Shown: positions 44,041 to 55,225, counted from the stretch's first letter. The stretch is 64,000 bases of DNA from Tenrec ecaudatus (GCF_050624435.1 NC_134541.1:101242805-101306804), one strand, 5' to 3'. Made by a program: numbers and translations. Notes: generated by a model from the letters alone, not told the origin.

Positions 44041-44410
44041 GCCCAAATCTAGAGGGGGCGGCAGCCGGGCGGGGGGGGGAGGGGAAAGGGGGCGGGGCAG
44101 TCCGAGGGGGAGGGGGAAGGGCCGTCTGGCCGTAGCCGCTCCACTGGGGACCCGCGGTCAGACCCCAGCGCCGGGGACGCTCCCGGGGCGTCCCGGAGGG
44201 TCTGGCTGGAGGGGGCTAGCGGGCAGGGTCAAGCGGGATAGAGGCGTAGGGGGAATCGGAGGGAATCGGTCACGAGGATCTAGCTCCAAGCGGCCGTGGG
44301 CCGTGGGGAGCGAGGTCCTAGGCCGCAATGGAGGGGTCCTGGAAAGCTCCCCAGAGTGCTTCCGTTTTTCCGGGTGTGCACCCGATTTCCCGGGCCCCGC
44401 GCCGGAAAAA

Positions 44411-44420
44411 GAAACTGAAA
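44411..44420 (+). promoter_or_regulatory. IRF/ISRE element in the SOCS1 promoter
   Basis: GAAACTGAAA is an exact GAAANNGAAA site, preceded by another GGAAAAA. It lies about 130 bp upstream of the likely cap site. In mouse, interferon-gamma drives SOCS1 through IRF-1 at such a GAAA cluster. Confidence 0.7.
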
Positions 44421-44544
44421 GTGGTACGACTGGGAGGAGGGGGTCTCGGGGGGGTGGGTCTCTCGGGGGTGGAGCCAGGAGGAGCCGAGTCTCCGGCCCC
44501 GCCTCCGCCTCCAGTTAAAACGCTGGGGCCCCGGCCCGCCGCCG

Positions 44545-44659
44545 AGCAGAGCGAGCTGCGGCCGTGGCAGCTGCACGGCTCCGCGCCCCGGAGCATGCGC
44601 GAGAGCCGCGCCGGAGCCTCCCGCCGCCCCGCCTGCGGCGCCCCGCGTCCCGCCGCCAG
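44545..44659 (+). other. SOCS1: SOCS1 non-coding exon 1
   Basis: The block GTGGCAGCTGCACGGCTCC through CCGGAGCATGCGCGAGAGC to CGCCGCCAG matches human SOCS1 exon 1 and ends at a GTGAGC donor (44660). The start is approximate, set from a TTAAAA box at 44514-44519. The intron runs 44660-45233 and ends CCATCAG. Confidence 0.8.
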
Positions 44660-45282
44660 GTGAGCCGGTCACTGGACAAGGAAGAGGGAGCGGGGAGGAA
44701 CCAAGGCAAGGCAAAGAGAGGAGCCGAGCTCGCCGGCCGGCCGGCTAACCGCGATCGCCGCTAGTGGGGTCGCTGCTACCACGGCCCGGGCCTTCGCCAA
44801 CCCCACCCAGCCGGTCCTCCGCGCGCGCGGGGCACCCGCCGCGCGCCTTTTCTCCAGCCTTTGCCAAAATCCCCCGTACGAGGTGCCGATCCCCGTCCTG
44901 GCCAGCAGGCGGCGAACGTCCGGAGTCAGGCTGGCTTCGACCGGGCCACCCCTCTCCACGCCCCCCTACTGCCACCCAACCCCTGTGCGGCTGGGAGCGT
45001 GGGGTCTGCCCCGGCTAAGCTGCCATCCTCCTGCAAGCGTTGCGCCGACGGGAGGCCTACTTTCTTTATGAGCCCACCGAGGCTCAAAGGGGCTTATCGC
45101 AGACTTGGAATCCACCTGGACAAGTTGGGGTCTGGTCCGGCCTAGGGCCCTACCCCCTCCCAGGTGCCGCGTGGCCCCGCACCTGCAGCTGCACCCTGGC
45201 GCTCCAGCTCACTGCCTCTGTCTCCCCCATCAGCGCACCCCCGGACGCTATGGCCCACCCTTCCGGCAGGCCCCGCGTGTAG
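44595..45282 (+). promoter_or_regulatory. Upstream ORF spanning the SOCS1 exon junction
   Basis: An ATG in exon 1 (44595) is, after splicing 44659 to 45234, in frame with a second ATG at 45250. Both end at TAG 45280-45282, one base before the SOCS1 ATG (TAGGATG). The spliced uORF has 37 codons plus stop. In mouse two such upstream AUGs repress SOCS1 translation, so the same control is likely here. Confidence 0.8.
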
Positions 45283-45283
45283 G

Positions 45284-45904
45284 ATGGTGGCTCACAACCA
45301 GGTGGCAGCCGACAATGCAATCTCCACGGCACCAGAACCCCGACGACGGCCAGAGCCTTCCTCCTCGGCGCCCACGGCGCCCGCGCGCCCTCGGCCCGGC
45401 CCCGCAGCCCCGGCCCCGGGCGACACGCATTTCCGCACATTCCGCTCGCACGCCGAATACCGGCGCATCACGCGGGCCAGCGCGCTCCTGGACGCCAGCG
45501 GCTTCTACTGGGGACCCCTAAGCGTGCACGGGGCGCACGAGCGACTGCGCGCTGAGCCCGTGGGCACCTTCCTAGTGCGGGACAGCCGCCAGCGGAACTG
45601 TTTCTTCGCCCTCAGCGTGAAGATGGCCTCGGGCCCGACGAGCATCCGAGTACACTTCCAGGCCGGCCGCTTCCACCTGGACGGCAGCCGCGAGAGCTTC
45701 GACTGCCTCTTCGAGCTGCTGGAGCACTACGTGGCGGCGCCGCGCCGCATGCTGGGGGCCCCGCTGCGCCAGCGCCGCGTGCGGCCGCTGCAGGAGCTGT
45801 GCCGCCAGCGCATCGTGGCCACCGTGGGCCGCGAGAACCTGGCGCGCATCCCCCTCAACCCTGTCCTCCGAGACTACCTGAGCTCCTTCCCCTTCCAGAT
45901 CTGA
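45284..45904 (+). CDS. SOCS1: Suppressor of cytokine signaling 1
   Basis: SOCS1 is a cytoplasmic feedback inhibitor of JAK1, JAK2 and TYK2, induced by STAT signalling. The product has 206 residues (human 211) from one coding exon. The kinase inhibitory region is at 47-62 ([16 protein letters not shown]), including the phenylalanine that enters the JAK substrate groove. The SH2 domain spans about 73-152, starting FYWGPLSV, with the phosphotyrosine-binding Arg99 in FLVRDS. The SOCS box is about 160-206, with the elongin-binding part [10 protein letters not shown] and the Cul5 part [11 protein letters not shown]; it ends SSFPFQI. From the SH2 domain on the chain is almost unchanged from human. 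The missing residues lie in the Ala/Pro-rich linker (27-45). The start is fixed by [12 protein letters not shown] and the adjoining uORF stop. Confidence 0.98.
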   Translation: MVAHNQVAADNAISTAPEPRRRPEPSSSAPTAPARPRPGPAAPAPGDTHFRTFRSHAEYRRITRASALLDASGFYWGPLSVHGAHERLRAEPVGTFLVRDSRQRNCFFALSVKMASGPTSIRVHFQAGRFHLDGSRESFDCLFELLEHYVAAPRRMLGAPLRQRRVRPLQELCRQRIVATVGRENLARIPLNPVLRDYLSSFPFQI

Positions 45905-45960
45905 CCGGCAGCGCCCGCCGAGCCAGCGAGCCAGCGGGCACGCAGCATTAACTGGGCGTC

Positions 45961-45993
45961 TTGTTATTGTTTTCTATTATTAATTATTATTTA
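45961..45993 (+). promoter_or_regulatory. AU-rich element in the SOCS1 3' UTR
   Basis: This is a 33-bp run of almost pure A/T soon after the stop codon, containing one ATTTA (45989-45993). It probably shortens mRNA life, as expected for a feedback inhibitor; that role is inferred. Confidence 0.55.
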
Positions 45994-46316
45994 CCTGGAA
46001 CTACATGGGTGTCCTCCCCGCCTGGGCTGGAGGGAACAGGTGTGGGGGCCGAGGCGGCACCCTCGCGCCGCTGCTGGAGACAAGGCCGCAGCCCCTCCCT
46101 CCTGGTGCTCCCCTCTGCGCCTCCCTGGTTGTTGGTTGTCCTGAAGCAGCTTAACTGACCTGTGTGTGGGAGCAGACCCTGAGCCCACACCACCTACCTC
46201 TTCATGTTTACACATACCCAGTATCTTTGCACAAACCAGGGGCTGGGGGAGGGCCTCTGGCTGGATTTTTCTGCTATGCAGAATCGTATTTTATATTTTT
46301 TACAACCAGTTTAGGT

Positions 46317-46322
46317 AATAAA
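46317..46322 (+). terminator. SOCS1 poly(A) signal
   Basis: AATAAA lies 413 bp after the stop, within GGTAATAAACTTTATTATG, followed by an A-rich stretch. Confidence 0.88.
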
Positions 46323-46559
46323 CTTTATTATGAAAAAAAAATTTTTTAAGAAAAAGTTTCTAGAGCATGAGCTTTGGGCCAGGTGTTCTGGTTTGTGGGG
46401 AGAGGGGGGGTGCTCAGACTAGCTGGCCAGGCTGGAGGGGTCTGTGGCTCTGAACTTGACTGACTTGTACCCAGAACCCTGAAGGGGATGCACGTTGGTC
46501 TCTGTGGTGTGGTGTGTGTGTCTGGTGAATGAGCTTGGGCTGGGGCACCTGGCATGCCA

Positions 46560-46660
46560 GGCTTGGTTTACTTACACTGCCTCAGTGTATATCCCTGTGA
46601 GGCACGGGGGCTTGTCCCCATTTTACAGAAGATCAAACAAAGGCACAGGGAGCCATTTCT
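46560..46660 (+). mobile_element. MIR-type SINE
   Basis: TTGTCCCCATTTTACAGAAG and CAAACAAAGGCACAGGGAG are a MIR core. Confidence 0.65.
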
Positions 46661-46664
46661 ATGA

Positions 46665-49355
46665 CAAGAAGGCACCAATGCTCTCTGGGCTGCCCCCCCC
46701 CCCCCATGAATCTGCTGGAAATGGAGACAGAGGGGAAAGGAAACCTCATTCTGTGGCCCCAACAACTTCCAGAAAGAGGGTGGGGCTTGGCGGGAGTGGC
46801 ACATTCTGAAAGCCCAGCATCCAGGGAGGCATGGGTGAGATGGGATGGGATGGGGATGCTGGGCTGGGGCTGTTGGCTTGGCCCCACCCTGTCCTACCCT
46901 GTACTGGTGAATAGTGAATGTGGAGGCAGAGAGGTTCTGTGGTCTGTGGGGGCAGGAGAGTGCTGCTGGCAGTTTGGGGCAATTCCCTTCACCTCTGTGG
47001 GCCTCAGCCTCTACCTCGAAAATGGGCTAGCTGACGGAGGTGGTGCTTGGTGGAGGAGGTGGTGGTCTCTGGAGAAGGAGCCAGCCTAGAGCCTCAGAAA
47101 GTGCTGGACGAGGCAAGGTTTCCCCATCCTGATGGATGGGCAGTGCCAGGAATTTGCAGGCTGCCCTGCTGTGCTCTCCAGGTGAATTGAGCCGTTTTCG
47201 GGTTTGGTGTGCAAGCAGCACTTCATTTTGAGAAGCTGATGTGGCCTTCTGCTGCCCTGGGCACGCATATAATGGAGTCTCCTAATATTTAAAGACACCT
47301 TTCAGCCTTGAAAGTGCAGCATAAAATTGACTTATGATGTCAAGCTGGAGCGGCCAGGCTGGCCTGGGGATTAAATCCGCTCCAGGCCACAGGGCTGAGG
47401 AGGGGGCGAGATTTAGGATCTCTAAGCTCTGCCTGTTCATCCTTCAGTACGGTACGGAGGGAGAGGCTTGTGTCTCCAAGGAGTCCCTGTGTTACTGTTG
47501 TTTTTAACCACCCTCGCCTCCTGCCCTGTGTTCTCTGCCATGGTGGATGGAGGGATTCAATCTCATCCTTATTCTGACGTTTCGTCTCCTCCCAGTATGA
47601 GGGAGACGTGCTTAGGACCTGCTTATAGTCAGCCTCACACTCCGGGAGCCTGCGGTTATATAGATAAGGAAACAAGAGGCCCTGAGAGCAAAGTGGAGCA
47701 TGCAGCAAGTGGCAGAGCCAGGTTTTCACAGCTGGATGCTCCAACATCAGCTCCTGGGTACCACTTGGCACAACCTAGCAGCTGACATGACAATTGAAGC
47801 ACCTGGAACCCGTTGGCTTACATTCGGTTCTGAGTGAGTCATCCTGAGGGGCAGAACAGAACTGCCCCGAAGCTCTACATCTTTATGGTCAGGACTGCCA
47901 CACCTTTCCTGGCAGGGTGGCCAGGGTCAAACAGCTGAGCTTGCTGTTCACAGACAGGCACAGCACGAGGATGCTCGGAGTGCCCTAGTCACCTGTATGT
48001 TGTAAGTCCTATCCGCATCCCCAGTTTTACAGACGACACGTGGCTCATAGTAAAAGGGATGGATTTGCCTGGTAAGTGGAGGTAGGTGGGGCAGACAACA
48101 GGGAGTTGTATATCAAGGGTTTTTTTCCCCTCTCCTTGTAAGAAAGGTTAAAAAGTCATATTTTCATTCCACAAGTGCTAGACACACACTCCAAACCTGG
48201 GGCAGCCCAGCTAAAGGTCTTCTGACCACACTCCCCAGAGCTGTCTCTTCTCCATTCTGCTATCTACTAGCGCACCTAGAGTGTCCTGCCTGGCACCCGG
48301 GGGCGGGGGGCCCTGCGCACAGCCCAGTGCAGGCCCCACTGCGGAGGAAGGGCTGGGCTGGGGGCGGTGTGTGGCTTCCTCGGGTGTGTGAACTCGCTTG
48401 ATCTCTTAAACCTCAGCTTCATGATTCAGCAGCGGCACTGACGTCAATTTACAAGAATGAAAAGTGAGAGGAGGGTTTGTGTGTGTGAGGACTGGGGGGT
48501 GGGGTGGGGGCCCACAGGCTGCTGGGACCACCCCCCACCACCAGTGGCAGAGCTGGGGCAGTGCAGGTGTGCAGAATGATGTGGGGAGCGGGGGCTCCCA
48601 TCTTGCAGTAAGGGGCTCAGAGAAGCATCACCACTTGCTCAATATCACAGCTCAAAAGCAATGGCCAGGTCTCCACCCCAACTCCATTCCCACTAGGTCC
48701 ATCCCACCCTATATGCCAGGCCAGAGTTCCTCCAAGTGTGGTCTAGGGGGCATCTCATGAAAGCACACAGTCCTCAGCCTTTCCTCAGACTGCCCTAAGC
48801 CTCTCTACCTGTGGGCAGGTACTCTCTCCCATAGCTGGCAAGTGGCTCGCTGTGCTGAGTTGGCAATCTGCCCTTCAAGCTTCTAGGAGGTCTTGCTGGG
48901 CAAATGCTGGCGAGGTCCTGGCCTGCAGTAGGCGCTCAATGCAACTGCACCAGCTGACAGGTGGGGTTCGTGTAACAAACATTCCCTGTGCACCTGCTAT
49001 ATCCCAGGCACCGTTTAAGCCCGAGGGATGCAGGGCTGAAGCCAGCAGAGCGGGCTGGGCCTCGGGCAGTAACAGCTACAAGGGAAAGCAAAGGACCGTG
49101 ACAGTGATGACAGAACTGGCAAAACACAACTAGGCGCTGGACAGTGGGAGGGGCTGACTGGGAGGAGATGGTAATGAAGGCTCCCTGAGGTGACAGGCTA
49201 CTGTTCCTGGAGTGACAGGAAGGAGCCAGCCAGAAAACGGGGGAGGGGCGGCTTTCCTGGTAGAGGTACAGCAAGCACATTCAGGGGGAGGAGTCTGGCC
49301 CACTCACAAAGGCTGAAGGACCACCCTCCCTCCACACAGTGGATGGATACCATGC
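46665..49355. other. Intergenic downstream of SOCS1
   Basis: MIR-like remains lie at about 47650-47735 (TAGATAAGGAAACAAGAGGC). A poly(C) run is at 46685-46705. An A/T-richer block at 47215-47345 and the CRE-containing block at 48410-48470 look less decayed than their surroundings. No exon is recognised. Confidence 0.4.
48439..48446. promoter_or_regulatory. Perfect CRE palindrome
   Basis: TGACGTCA stands 12 bp after an AP-1/Maf-like ATGATTCAGCAG. The two together suggest an enhancer downstream of SOCS1. This is inference from motifs only. Confidence 0.4.
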
Positions 49356-49364
49356 CTGCCACTG

Positions 49365-49510
49365 GGCTGAAAAACAATTTCTCAACCCACTGCCACCCAG
49401 TCAATTCCAAGGCACAGGGACCCTGTACCCTAGACTTCCTGGCCTGAACCTTCGACAGGACAGACAGCATCTCTTTCTGCTCACCAGGAGGGCTGGTGGC
49501 AGCCCAACAG
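49365..49510 (-). mobile_element. AfroSINE fragment, reverse
   Basis: CACTGCCACCCAGTCAATTC CAAGGCACAG and TCTTTCTGCTCACCAGGAG read as an eroded reverse SINE. Confidence 0.55.
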
Positions 49511-49514
49511 GGAC

Positions 49515-49640
49515 CCTATGACCCCACCAGCTCCCTGATGGGCTCAAACATAACTGTGCAGACAGTGCAGGGCCTGGCACTGTTTCCCTGTCACACCAGG
49601 AACGAGAGTTGTTGGAGCCACCTCGAGGACACCTAACAAA
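49515..49640 (+). mobile_element. RTE-like LINE 3' end
   Basis: CTCCCTGATGGGCTCAAACA, GTGCAGGGCCTGGCACTGTT and CACCTCGAGGACACCTAACA follow the RTE 3' end with its ACACCTAAC terminus. Confidence 0.6.
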
Positions 49641-50439
49641 ACCCTGTCGGCTGGGGCGTGAAGGTGGGGTGACAGCAGCCCAACTGGAAGGGTAGAGTGG
49701 GGAGGAGTGTGGATCTTAAGTGTGATGGGACCCTGGGGTGACCGGGGATCGCTCAGGCCGGTGGTGGGAGAAGGATGGAGGCAGGGAGGGTCTGAGATGG
49801 ACATGTCCTTTGGTAGCCTACCCTATGGCAGGGACGGCCTGGGGAATGCAGGGGCCGAGTGTGGGCCAGGCCGCAATACTGCCATTGATTGGGACTTCGG
49901 ATCTTTAGGGGAGGGGTTCACCACTGTAGATCAGACAGAAGGTGGGGAAGGGCACACAGGATCTGAAAGACTGAAAGGAGGTCCGTGTGGCCGGGGACAC
50001 CTGGTAGCCGCTTGGCATCCTCCTTCCTAGGATAGCCCCTCACTTTCCCTCCCTCTGCCAAGTCTAGACTCTGCCCAGGGCTGGGGTTCCCCGAGAATAA
50101 CATGCTGGGCTTGGTCTCTGGGCATCTCAAGGCCTCAGAGAAGTGCGTAGTTGCCACCAAAGCAGGTCCCAGCGGTGACAGCGGTGGCCAACGTGGGTGC
50201 TCTGCCTGCTCCTCCTACCCTGGTCACCAGCCACCCTGGGCTGAGCCATCGGGGATGGGGTGCTAGTCCCACGGCCTGGGCCAGGCACTGCCAAGGCCCT
50301 CCGGGCTTTCAATGGCTCCCCACTTATGGCACCCCAACCTCAGGCCAGGCCTCATACTCACCATGCTCGTTCCAGCCACCCCGCCTGGGCGCTCGCTGTT
50401 CCCTGGACTCGGGCCTCTTCTGGGGTGGCTCCCAGCCAC

Positions 50440-50880
50440 CCGAGGGGCAGTCTGGCCGTTCCGGTGAGCCGGGCAGGGAGTCCCACTGAAGGGCCTTCGC
50501 CTGTGCTCAGGGGCCCCCAGGACGCCCGCGTGCCGCCGGCACCGGCTGATGACGTCAACGCGCCGTTATCAGCCGGCTGATGACGTCAACGCGCCGTCCT
50601 GCCCAGCTGCCGGGCCGACGGCCGTCTCCGCGGGGCCCTAACGCCGCCGGCTGCACATCACACACCACGTGCGGACTCTGTGTGCTAAAGCTCCGGCTGA
50701 GACCCAAAGAAGGCATATCCCACGGGCGTGCCAACGTAAGGCCCTCTGCCTCCCTGGCTGCCGTCCAATTCCGTCTACACACACCCCGCCCTGCCCAGCT
50801 CACAGCCAAGGCCCTAGGCCCTGACGCACATTTCCTCCCCCGAAACAGCACCCTCTCCGTGGACGAAGATCAGCGGAAGA
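50440..50880. promoter_or_regulatory. Small CpG-rich block with two CREs
   Basis: CpG density is clearly raised compared with the flanks, and the block holds the repeated CRE unit at 50542-50597. It lies about 4.2 kb beyond the SOCS1 poly(A) signal. It may be an enhancer or the promoter of a non-coding or antisense transcript; no exon is recognised. Confidence 0.5.
50542..50597. repeat. Direct repeat of 25 bp, each copy with a perfect CRE
   Basis: Two identical 25-bp units start at 50542 and 50573, 31 bp apart. Each contains TGACGTCA (50550-50557 and 50581-50588) followed by ACGCGCCGT. The 31-bp spacing places both CREs on about the same face of the helix. Confidence 0.93.
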
Positions 50881-50884
50881 ACCA

Positions 50885-52145
50885 ACGCCGAGTGCTTAGA
50901 ACAAACCCCCAACCCGCCCAGATGGCTGCTGCCCAGTCAGAGCGGAATCGATGCTTGATTGGACTCTTGACCTAGGTGGAGTGCCAGCCTTTCTTCCGCA
51001 CGGTTGCTGGGTGGCGTTGAACTGCCAACCGATGCAGGGGCCCCAAGACCGTGACTCTTCACTGCACTGGACAGCCGCATCTTTCTCCTCAGAGCAATTG
51101 CAGGTGTGCGGTCATTGGAACCGCCCTGTCCGTGGCCAGCAGGCGGGTCTGCTGTTCTAAATCCGCGGCATTTGCTGAGCAGCGGACAGACACGAGCTCA
51201 TTTGCTCAGGCTGCCTCACGTGGCAACCACGGCCCAGAGAGGTGAAGAAATCGACCCCCTGGCATCCTGTGAGTGACAGCCAGAGTGACACCCTGCACCG
51301 CCCAAGGGTTCACAGGTTTGTTTCTGACACCAGAGATCACCTGAAGGATGTTCCAAGCCACAGTACCAGCCGGGGCTCCGGGCATCTTGCTCAGCCTGCC
51401 CTTTCCCATGGGGCAGAACAGCTTAGGAAGCTGGGAGAGGCCCTGGGCTTGTCTGGAAGGCGGTGTCGAATTCAGCCTTGAAGAGCCCCCAGGTGGGCTT
51501 GGTCAGAAGGGATCCTAGGGAAGTGGCTCTGGGCAGTCTGGGGCCCTGACAGGCAGTGGGGTCTGTGGATGCAAACGAGGATGGGCAGAGACAGGAAGTG
51601 ATGAGCCAGGAAGCAAGGGCAGGGCAGAGAGGGTGACATTCAAGCCTGGCCCCACCTGGGGACCTGCAGGGGCCTGTGCCATGAACCAGACTCCCGCCTC
51701 CCACACCTGCCTGCAGCAGGGATCAGCATGATGAAGGGGCGGAGTACAGTTGGGGAGTCGGGCCTGGCAAGACCTGGCCAGAAAGCCTGGGAAGGTCCTC
51801 TGGACACAGCTTTCATTCACTCCGGACTGGTCCCTGGCTTAGAGTCCTGCAACCAGCCTGTACTCAAAACCGGAACATGCTCGTCACATCTATTGTGCCC
51901 TGCTCAGAGGGGCCGTGGGGATCCGATGGCTTAATATATTAATTGGAGAGAAAAATTGATCATCGCTTGAATGACTACTTATTACACATCACATGGCTGT
52001 CCAGGTGCATGTGAAACGGTGTCCTCATGAAGTCAGACAGACTAAGTTGCCCTCTCAGCTTGTCACTGGCTAACAGCAGTGGTGGCTACCAGCTCACTCA
52101 TGTCAAAGGTCCATTAGAAGCCAGACATTCAGGCACAATCCCCAC
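50885..52145. other. Intergenic, nothing certain
   Basis: A very eroded SINE piece is possible near 51005-51040 (GTGGCGTTGAACTGCCAACC). No gene is seen. Confidence 0.35.
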
Positions 52146-52149
52146 CCTT

Positions 52150-52330
52150 ACCCCCACCCCCCGCCCCACCAGCTGCCATCGGCTCATGGAAACTCTTACC
52201 TGTGTCAGAGGTAGGGTTTTCAATTTATGGGTTGTTTTTATTTTTCCCAGAAATAAATCACCAGACCTTTCTTCTGAGGCACCTCCAGGTGATCTCTAAC
52301 CACCAACCTTTCATTTTGTAGCCAAGTATG
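52150..52330 (-). mobile_element. Afrotherian SINE, other subtype, reverse
   Basis: CATCGGCTCATGGAAACTCT, AATAAATCACCAGACCTTTC, TGAGGCACCTCCAGGTGATC and CACCAACCTTTCATTTTGTA share structure with 33790-33965. Confidence 0.6.
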
Positions 52331-52344
52331 TTGTTTGCACTATC

Positions 52345-52520
52345 AACTCATCCCCAGTCACCCAGTTAAGCTTCACGAGAACTATATGAAGCAGGGCGAA
52401 TTCTTCTCATTTTACAGATGAGCACCCTGGGACACGGAGAAGCCGAATTAAACTCCCAGGGCCACACTAGGGCAGAAGAGAGGCAGCGTTTGAGCAGAAG
52501 TGGTCTCCCCAGGGGTACAC
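52345..52520 (+). mobile_element. MIR-type SINE
   Basis: TTCTCATTTTACAGATGAGC, AAACTCCCAGGGCCACACTA and GCAGAAGAGAGGCAGCGTTT are a typical MIR. Confidence 0.75.
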
Positions 52521-52824
52521 AGTCGTTCACTTATTTTAAACGGAAAGAGGATGACACCATTGGTCACTTGACCTCAGCCTTGAAGAATTTTGCCAGATCT
52601 TTCCAAATTCCAGCTGTTCTGACCACCAATATTGCCCTCAAGTTCCTTGGTTTCTTGACTGAAATTTCTTTGAAAGGGAAACTTCCCATACATGGAAAGC
52701 CAGAGTCCCCTGCCACAGAATGGTAACCCTTGAAACATGCAATGTAATCCAAACAGAAGGGTTACGTTCAAGCTTCACTTTCACTCCCTTATTGTGCTCT
52801 GAGCAGGTTTGTCTGCGTTTGCAT

Positions 52825-52826
<2 letters not shown>

Positions 52827-52865
<39 letters not shown>
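52827..52865. repeat. (CA)n microsatellite
   Basis: This is a perfect CA run of 39 bases. Confidence 0.97.
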
Positions 52866-52868
<3 letters not shown>

Positions 52869-53639
52869 TAAGCATTTAAGATATAAGAATGCACCCTTAG
52901 ACCTTCTCCTTGGCTTAAACAAAAAAACTACAAAGAGTAGATTGCGGAGGTGGTGTTGGGGGTCCCATATTTTATAAAAACCTGAGCCTGTGTCCCAGCT
53001 AGAATTACCTGGAGACCGCCCAGCGCACCCATTCCGCACATACGAGACAAGACCAGTGCTCAGTTTGGCTGCCAGCCATGTGCATTTGGGCAATAAACAA
53101 TTCCTCCCAGGCTCTGAGCCTTAGTTTCTTTGTCTGTACAATGAGTACCCCGGTTCATGGTGCACGGAGGAGCCCTGGAAGGGATGTCAGTAGTGAAGAG
53201 GCACACATGATATCTGATGTCAGCCAGAGTAAGGGGCACATGTGTGCCCAGGGCAGGCTGGGCCATGTCGCGAGCAGGGATGCTGCGCTGTGTCCCCACC
53301 CCCAGCCGAAATACTGAAAATGAAACCCCAGTCTGGCTGCCTTGCCCCAGACTCCTCAACGCCATTCCTCTCCCCTACATGCTGCCCAGTGACAGGAAAG
53401 GCCGCAGCTCCCAGAAAACAGATCAAAATGAAAGCAGCAGGGCCCATGGGTGGGGGCAGAAGGAGATGGTGGGCTCCTCCAATCCAGACAGGTGCAGGAT
53501 ATGGAGCAGGAGAGGAATGCCCACGTGAACCTGAAGTAGCCCTAACTCTGAGATGGACACTCCAGTCCCCTGTGCAGGGCCTGGGAGGGGACATTTGATC
53601 ACACCCAGGCCCATCCCCCCCTTAGCTTCCACTAGGAAT

Positions 53640-53800
53640 GAGTGTCACCCCTCAGCTCCCTCTTAGCTGGTACTTTCTACACAGATGCTGGTTCCTGTCT
53701 TATTTTACAGGTAAAGAAACCTGAGGCCAGAAAAGGTAAAGTCCTTGACCAAGATGGTACATCTAGTACAAGTCACTGAAGCAGGATTTAACCAAGCTGT
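53640..53800 (+). mobile_element. MIR-type SINE
   Basis: CTTATTTTACAGGTAAAGAA ACCTGAGGCC and AAAGTCCTTGACCAAGATGG are a good MIR core. Confidence 0.72.
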
Positions 53801-54138
53801 TCCAGCTGCTCTCCTCTGCTAGATGCTAACCTGGGACCTTGCTTCTCTGGGGTCCCTCGCCTTTCACCATCTGACTGCAGCTTCCCCTTCTGCTCTGGCC
53901 ATGCCTAACCAGGTCTTTGAAGCTCTAGGCTCTTCCCTCTATGATCCCCTCGCTTGTTTCCTCTTCCCTTGACAAACTCCTACTCAGATGCCAAAGCCCA
54001 GCTCAGCCACTGCCTCTTCCAGGAAGCCCTCCCTAACTGCCCCTCAGTTAGAGCCTCTATCCCCAAGCCCTGAGGCTTTGTTCTCACTCTGGACCGTGAG
54101 CACCCTCGTTGTCACTACTGCTTCCCAGGGCTGTGACA
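53801..54138. other. Intergenic, nothing certain
   Basis: The pyrimidine-rich stretch with CTCTTCCAGGAAGCCCTCCC resembles the conserved LINE2 3' end (a known mammal-wide phrase), so an L2 fragment at about 53890-54070 is possible. Confidence 0.45.
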
Positions 54139-54139
54139 G

Positions 54140-54290
54140 CAATTCTGACTCAGTGACCCTCCAGGACAGAGCAGAGCCACCCTGAAGGATTTCCAAGACT
54201 GCCAGGTCTTCCCCCACCGAGCCCATGGGTGGTCGAAGCACCCACCTTTTAGTCAGCAGCTGAGTGCTAACCACCCTGAGCTAACCATCC
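54140..54290 (-). mobile_element. AfroSINE-type SINE, reverse
   Basis: GACTCAGTGACCCTCCAGGA, AAGGATTTCCAAGACTGCCA and AGTCAGCAGCTGAGTGCTAA are reverse SINE signatures. Confidence 0.65.
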
Positions 54291-54294
54291 TTGA

Positions 54295-55225
54295 GCTCAC
54301 ACCGGTGAGGCACTTGCCAGGCGGCCTACTATGAAGACACTGGCAAGCTCAGCCCCGCGGGGCCTGCCCAGAGTCATTCGAGGGCATCCCGGAAGGCCAG
54401 GGAATCATGGGAAATGACCCTGGGGAACGCCCTGGAGGGTGCCAGTGAAATTGGCTTTTCTCGCACAGCCCACCCTCTCCAGGGTGCAGGCTTGCCACCC
54501 CAGCGCCCAGGGATGCACGAGCCCAGCCAATGCTTTCCAAGGTGACGTATCTACTTTCGTGTGTATGAGGAGGGAAACCAAGTGCCACGGCAAATCTCAT
54601 GTCACGCCTCTTATTGTCTGGAGCGAAATCCATGGAAGTAGTCAGCAGGTTTTAAAAGATTGGGTTACGGGGTGGGGTGGGGGGTGGGGTGTGTGTGTGT
54701 GTCGGGTAGGGGGTGGTATTGGGTGTTTAAAACTGGTGAAATTGTGATAGATAAATGTTGGCATTTGAGCAATACTGAGTGACTGACGGGCAAGGAAATG
54801 AGAAAGAGAGGCGCAGAGAAGAGGGAGGGCAGAGGGGACAGGGCAAGGAACACAAAGGACCCAAGAAGGGCACGCTGGGCCGTGCTGGACGAAGGAAGTG
54901 TAAGTGAATGAAGGGGGCACAGCACTGACCTCCTAGCTGGACCCCCGCCCAGGAAGTGCCCTGCCAGGGCCCCTCTGTGTGGTGTATCACACAGGCCCTC
55001 TCTGGACCCGGCTGGAGCTCCATCTACCTGCAACACGGAGACCAGGCACCTGCTTTGATCCAGTCTCAAAAACTGAAAGTAAAAGCCAGCAGCACGCCTT
55101 CCTGTCCCTCAGCCGGTTTCTGAGAAATCAGTAGCCTGACCTGGTAACTGCAGCCTGGACTTCCTCCCCACCCAAGGGCTCCCTCCTCCTAAGGATCATT
55201 GTGCCCCCTTGGGTGGGGGCCAAGG
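54295..55225. other. Intergenic with G/T-rich run
   Basis: A GGGGTGGGG/GTGTGT-rich stretch lies at 54665-54720. No gene is seen. Confidence 0.4.

Larger units (their letters stand above)
43790..45905. promoter_or_regulatory. CpG island covering the SOCS1 promoter and coding region
   Basis: This is the longest CpG-dense block of the window. It contains several GGGCGG boxes (for example near 44089) and spans the promoter, exon 1, intron and whole coding exon. CpG depletion seen elsewhere is absent. The human SOCS1 island is the same kind of feature and is silenced by methylation in some tumours. Confidence 0.9.

Noticed and set aside
43889-44518. Plus-strand open frame of 209 codons in the SOCS1 promoter
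   Set aside because: CpG islands lack stop codons by chance; Gly/Arg/Pro-rich product, no homology recognised, overlaps promoter elements.
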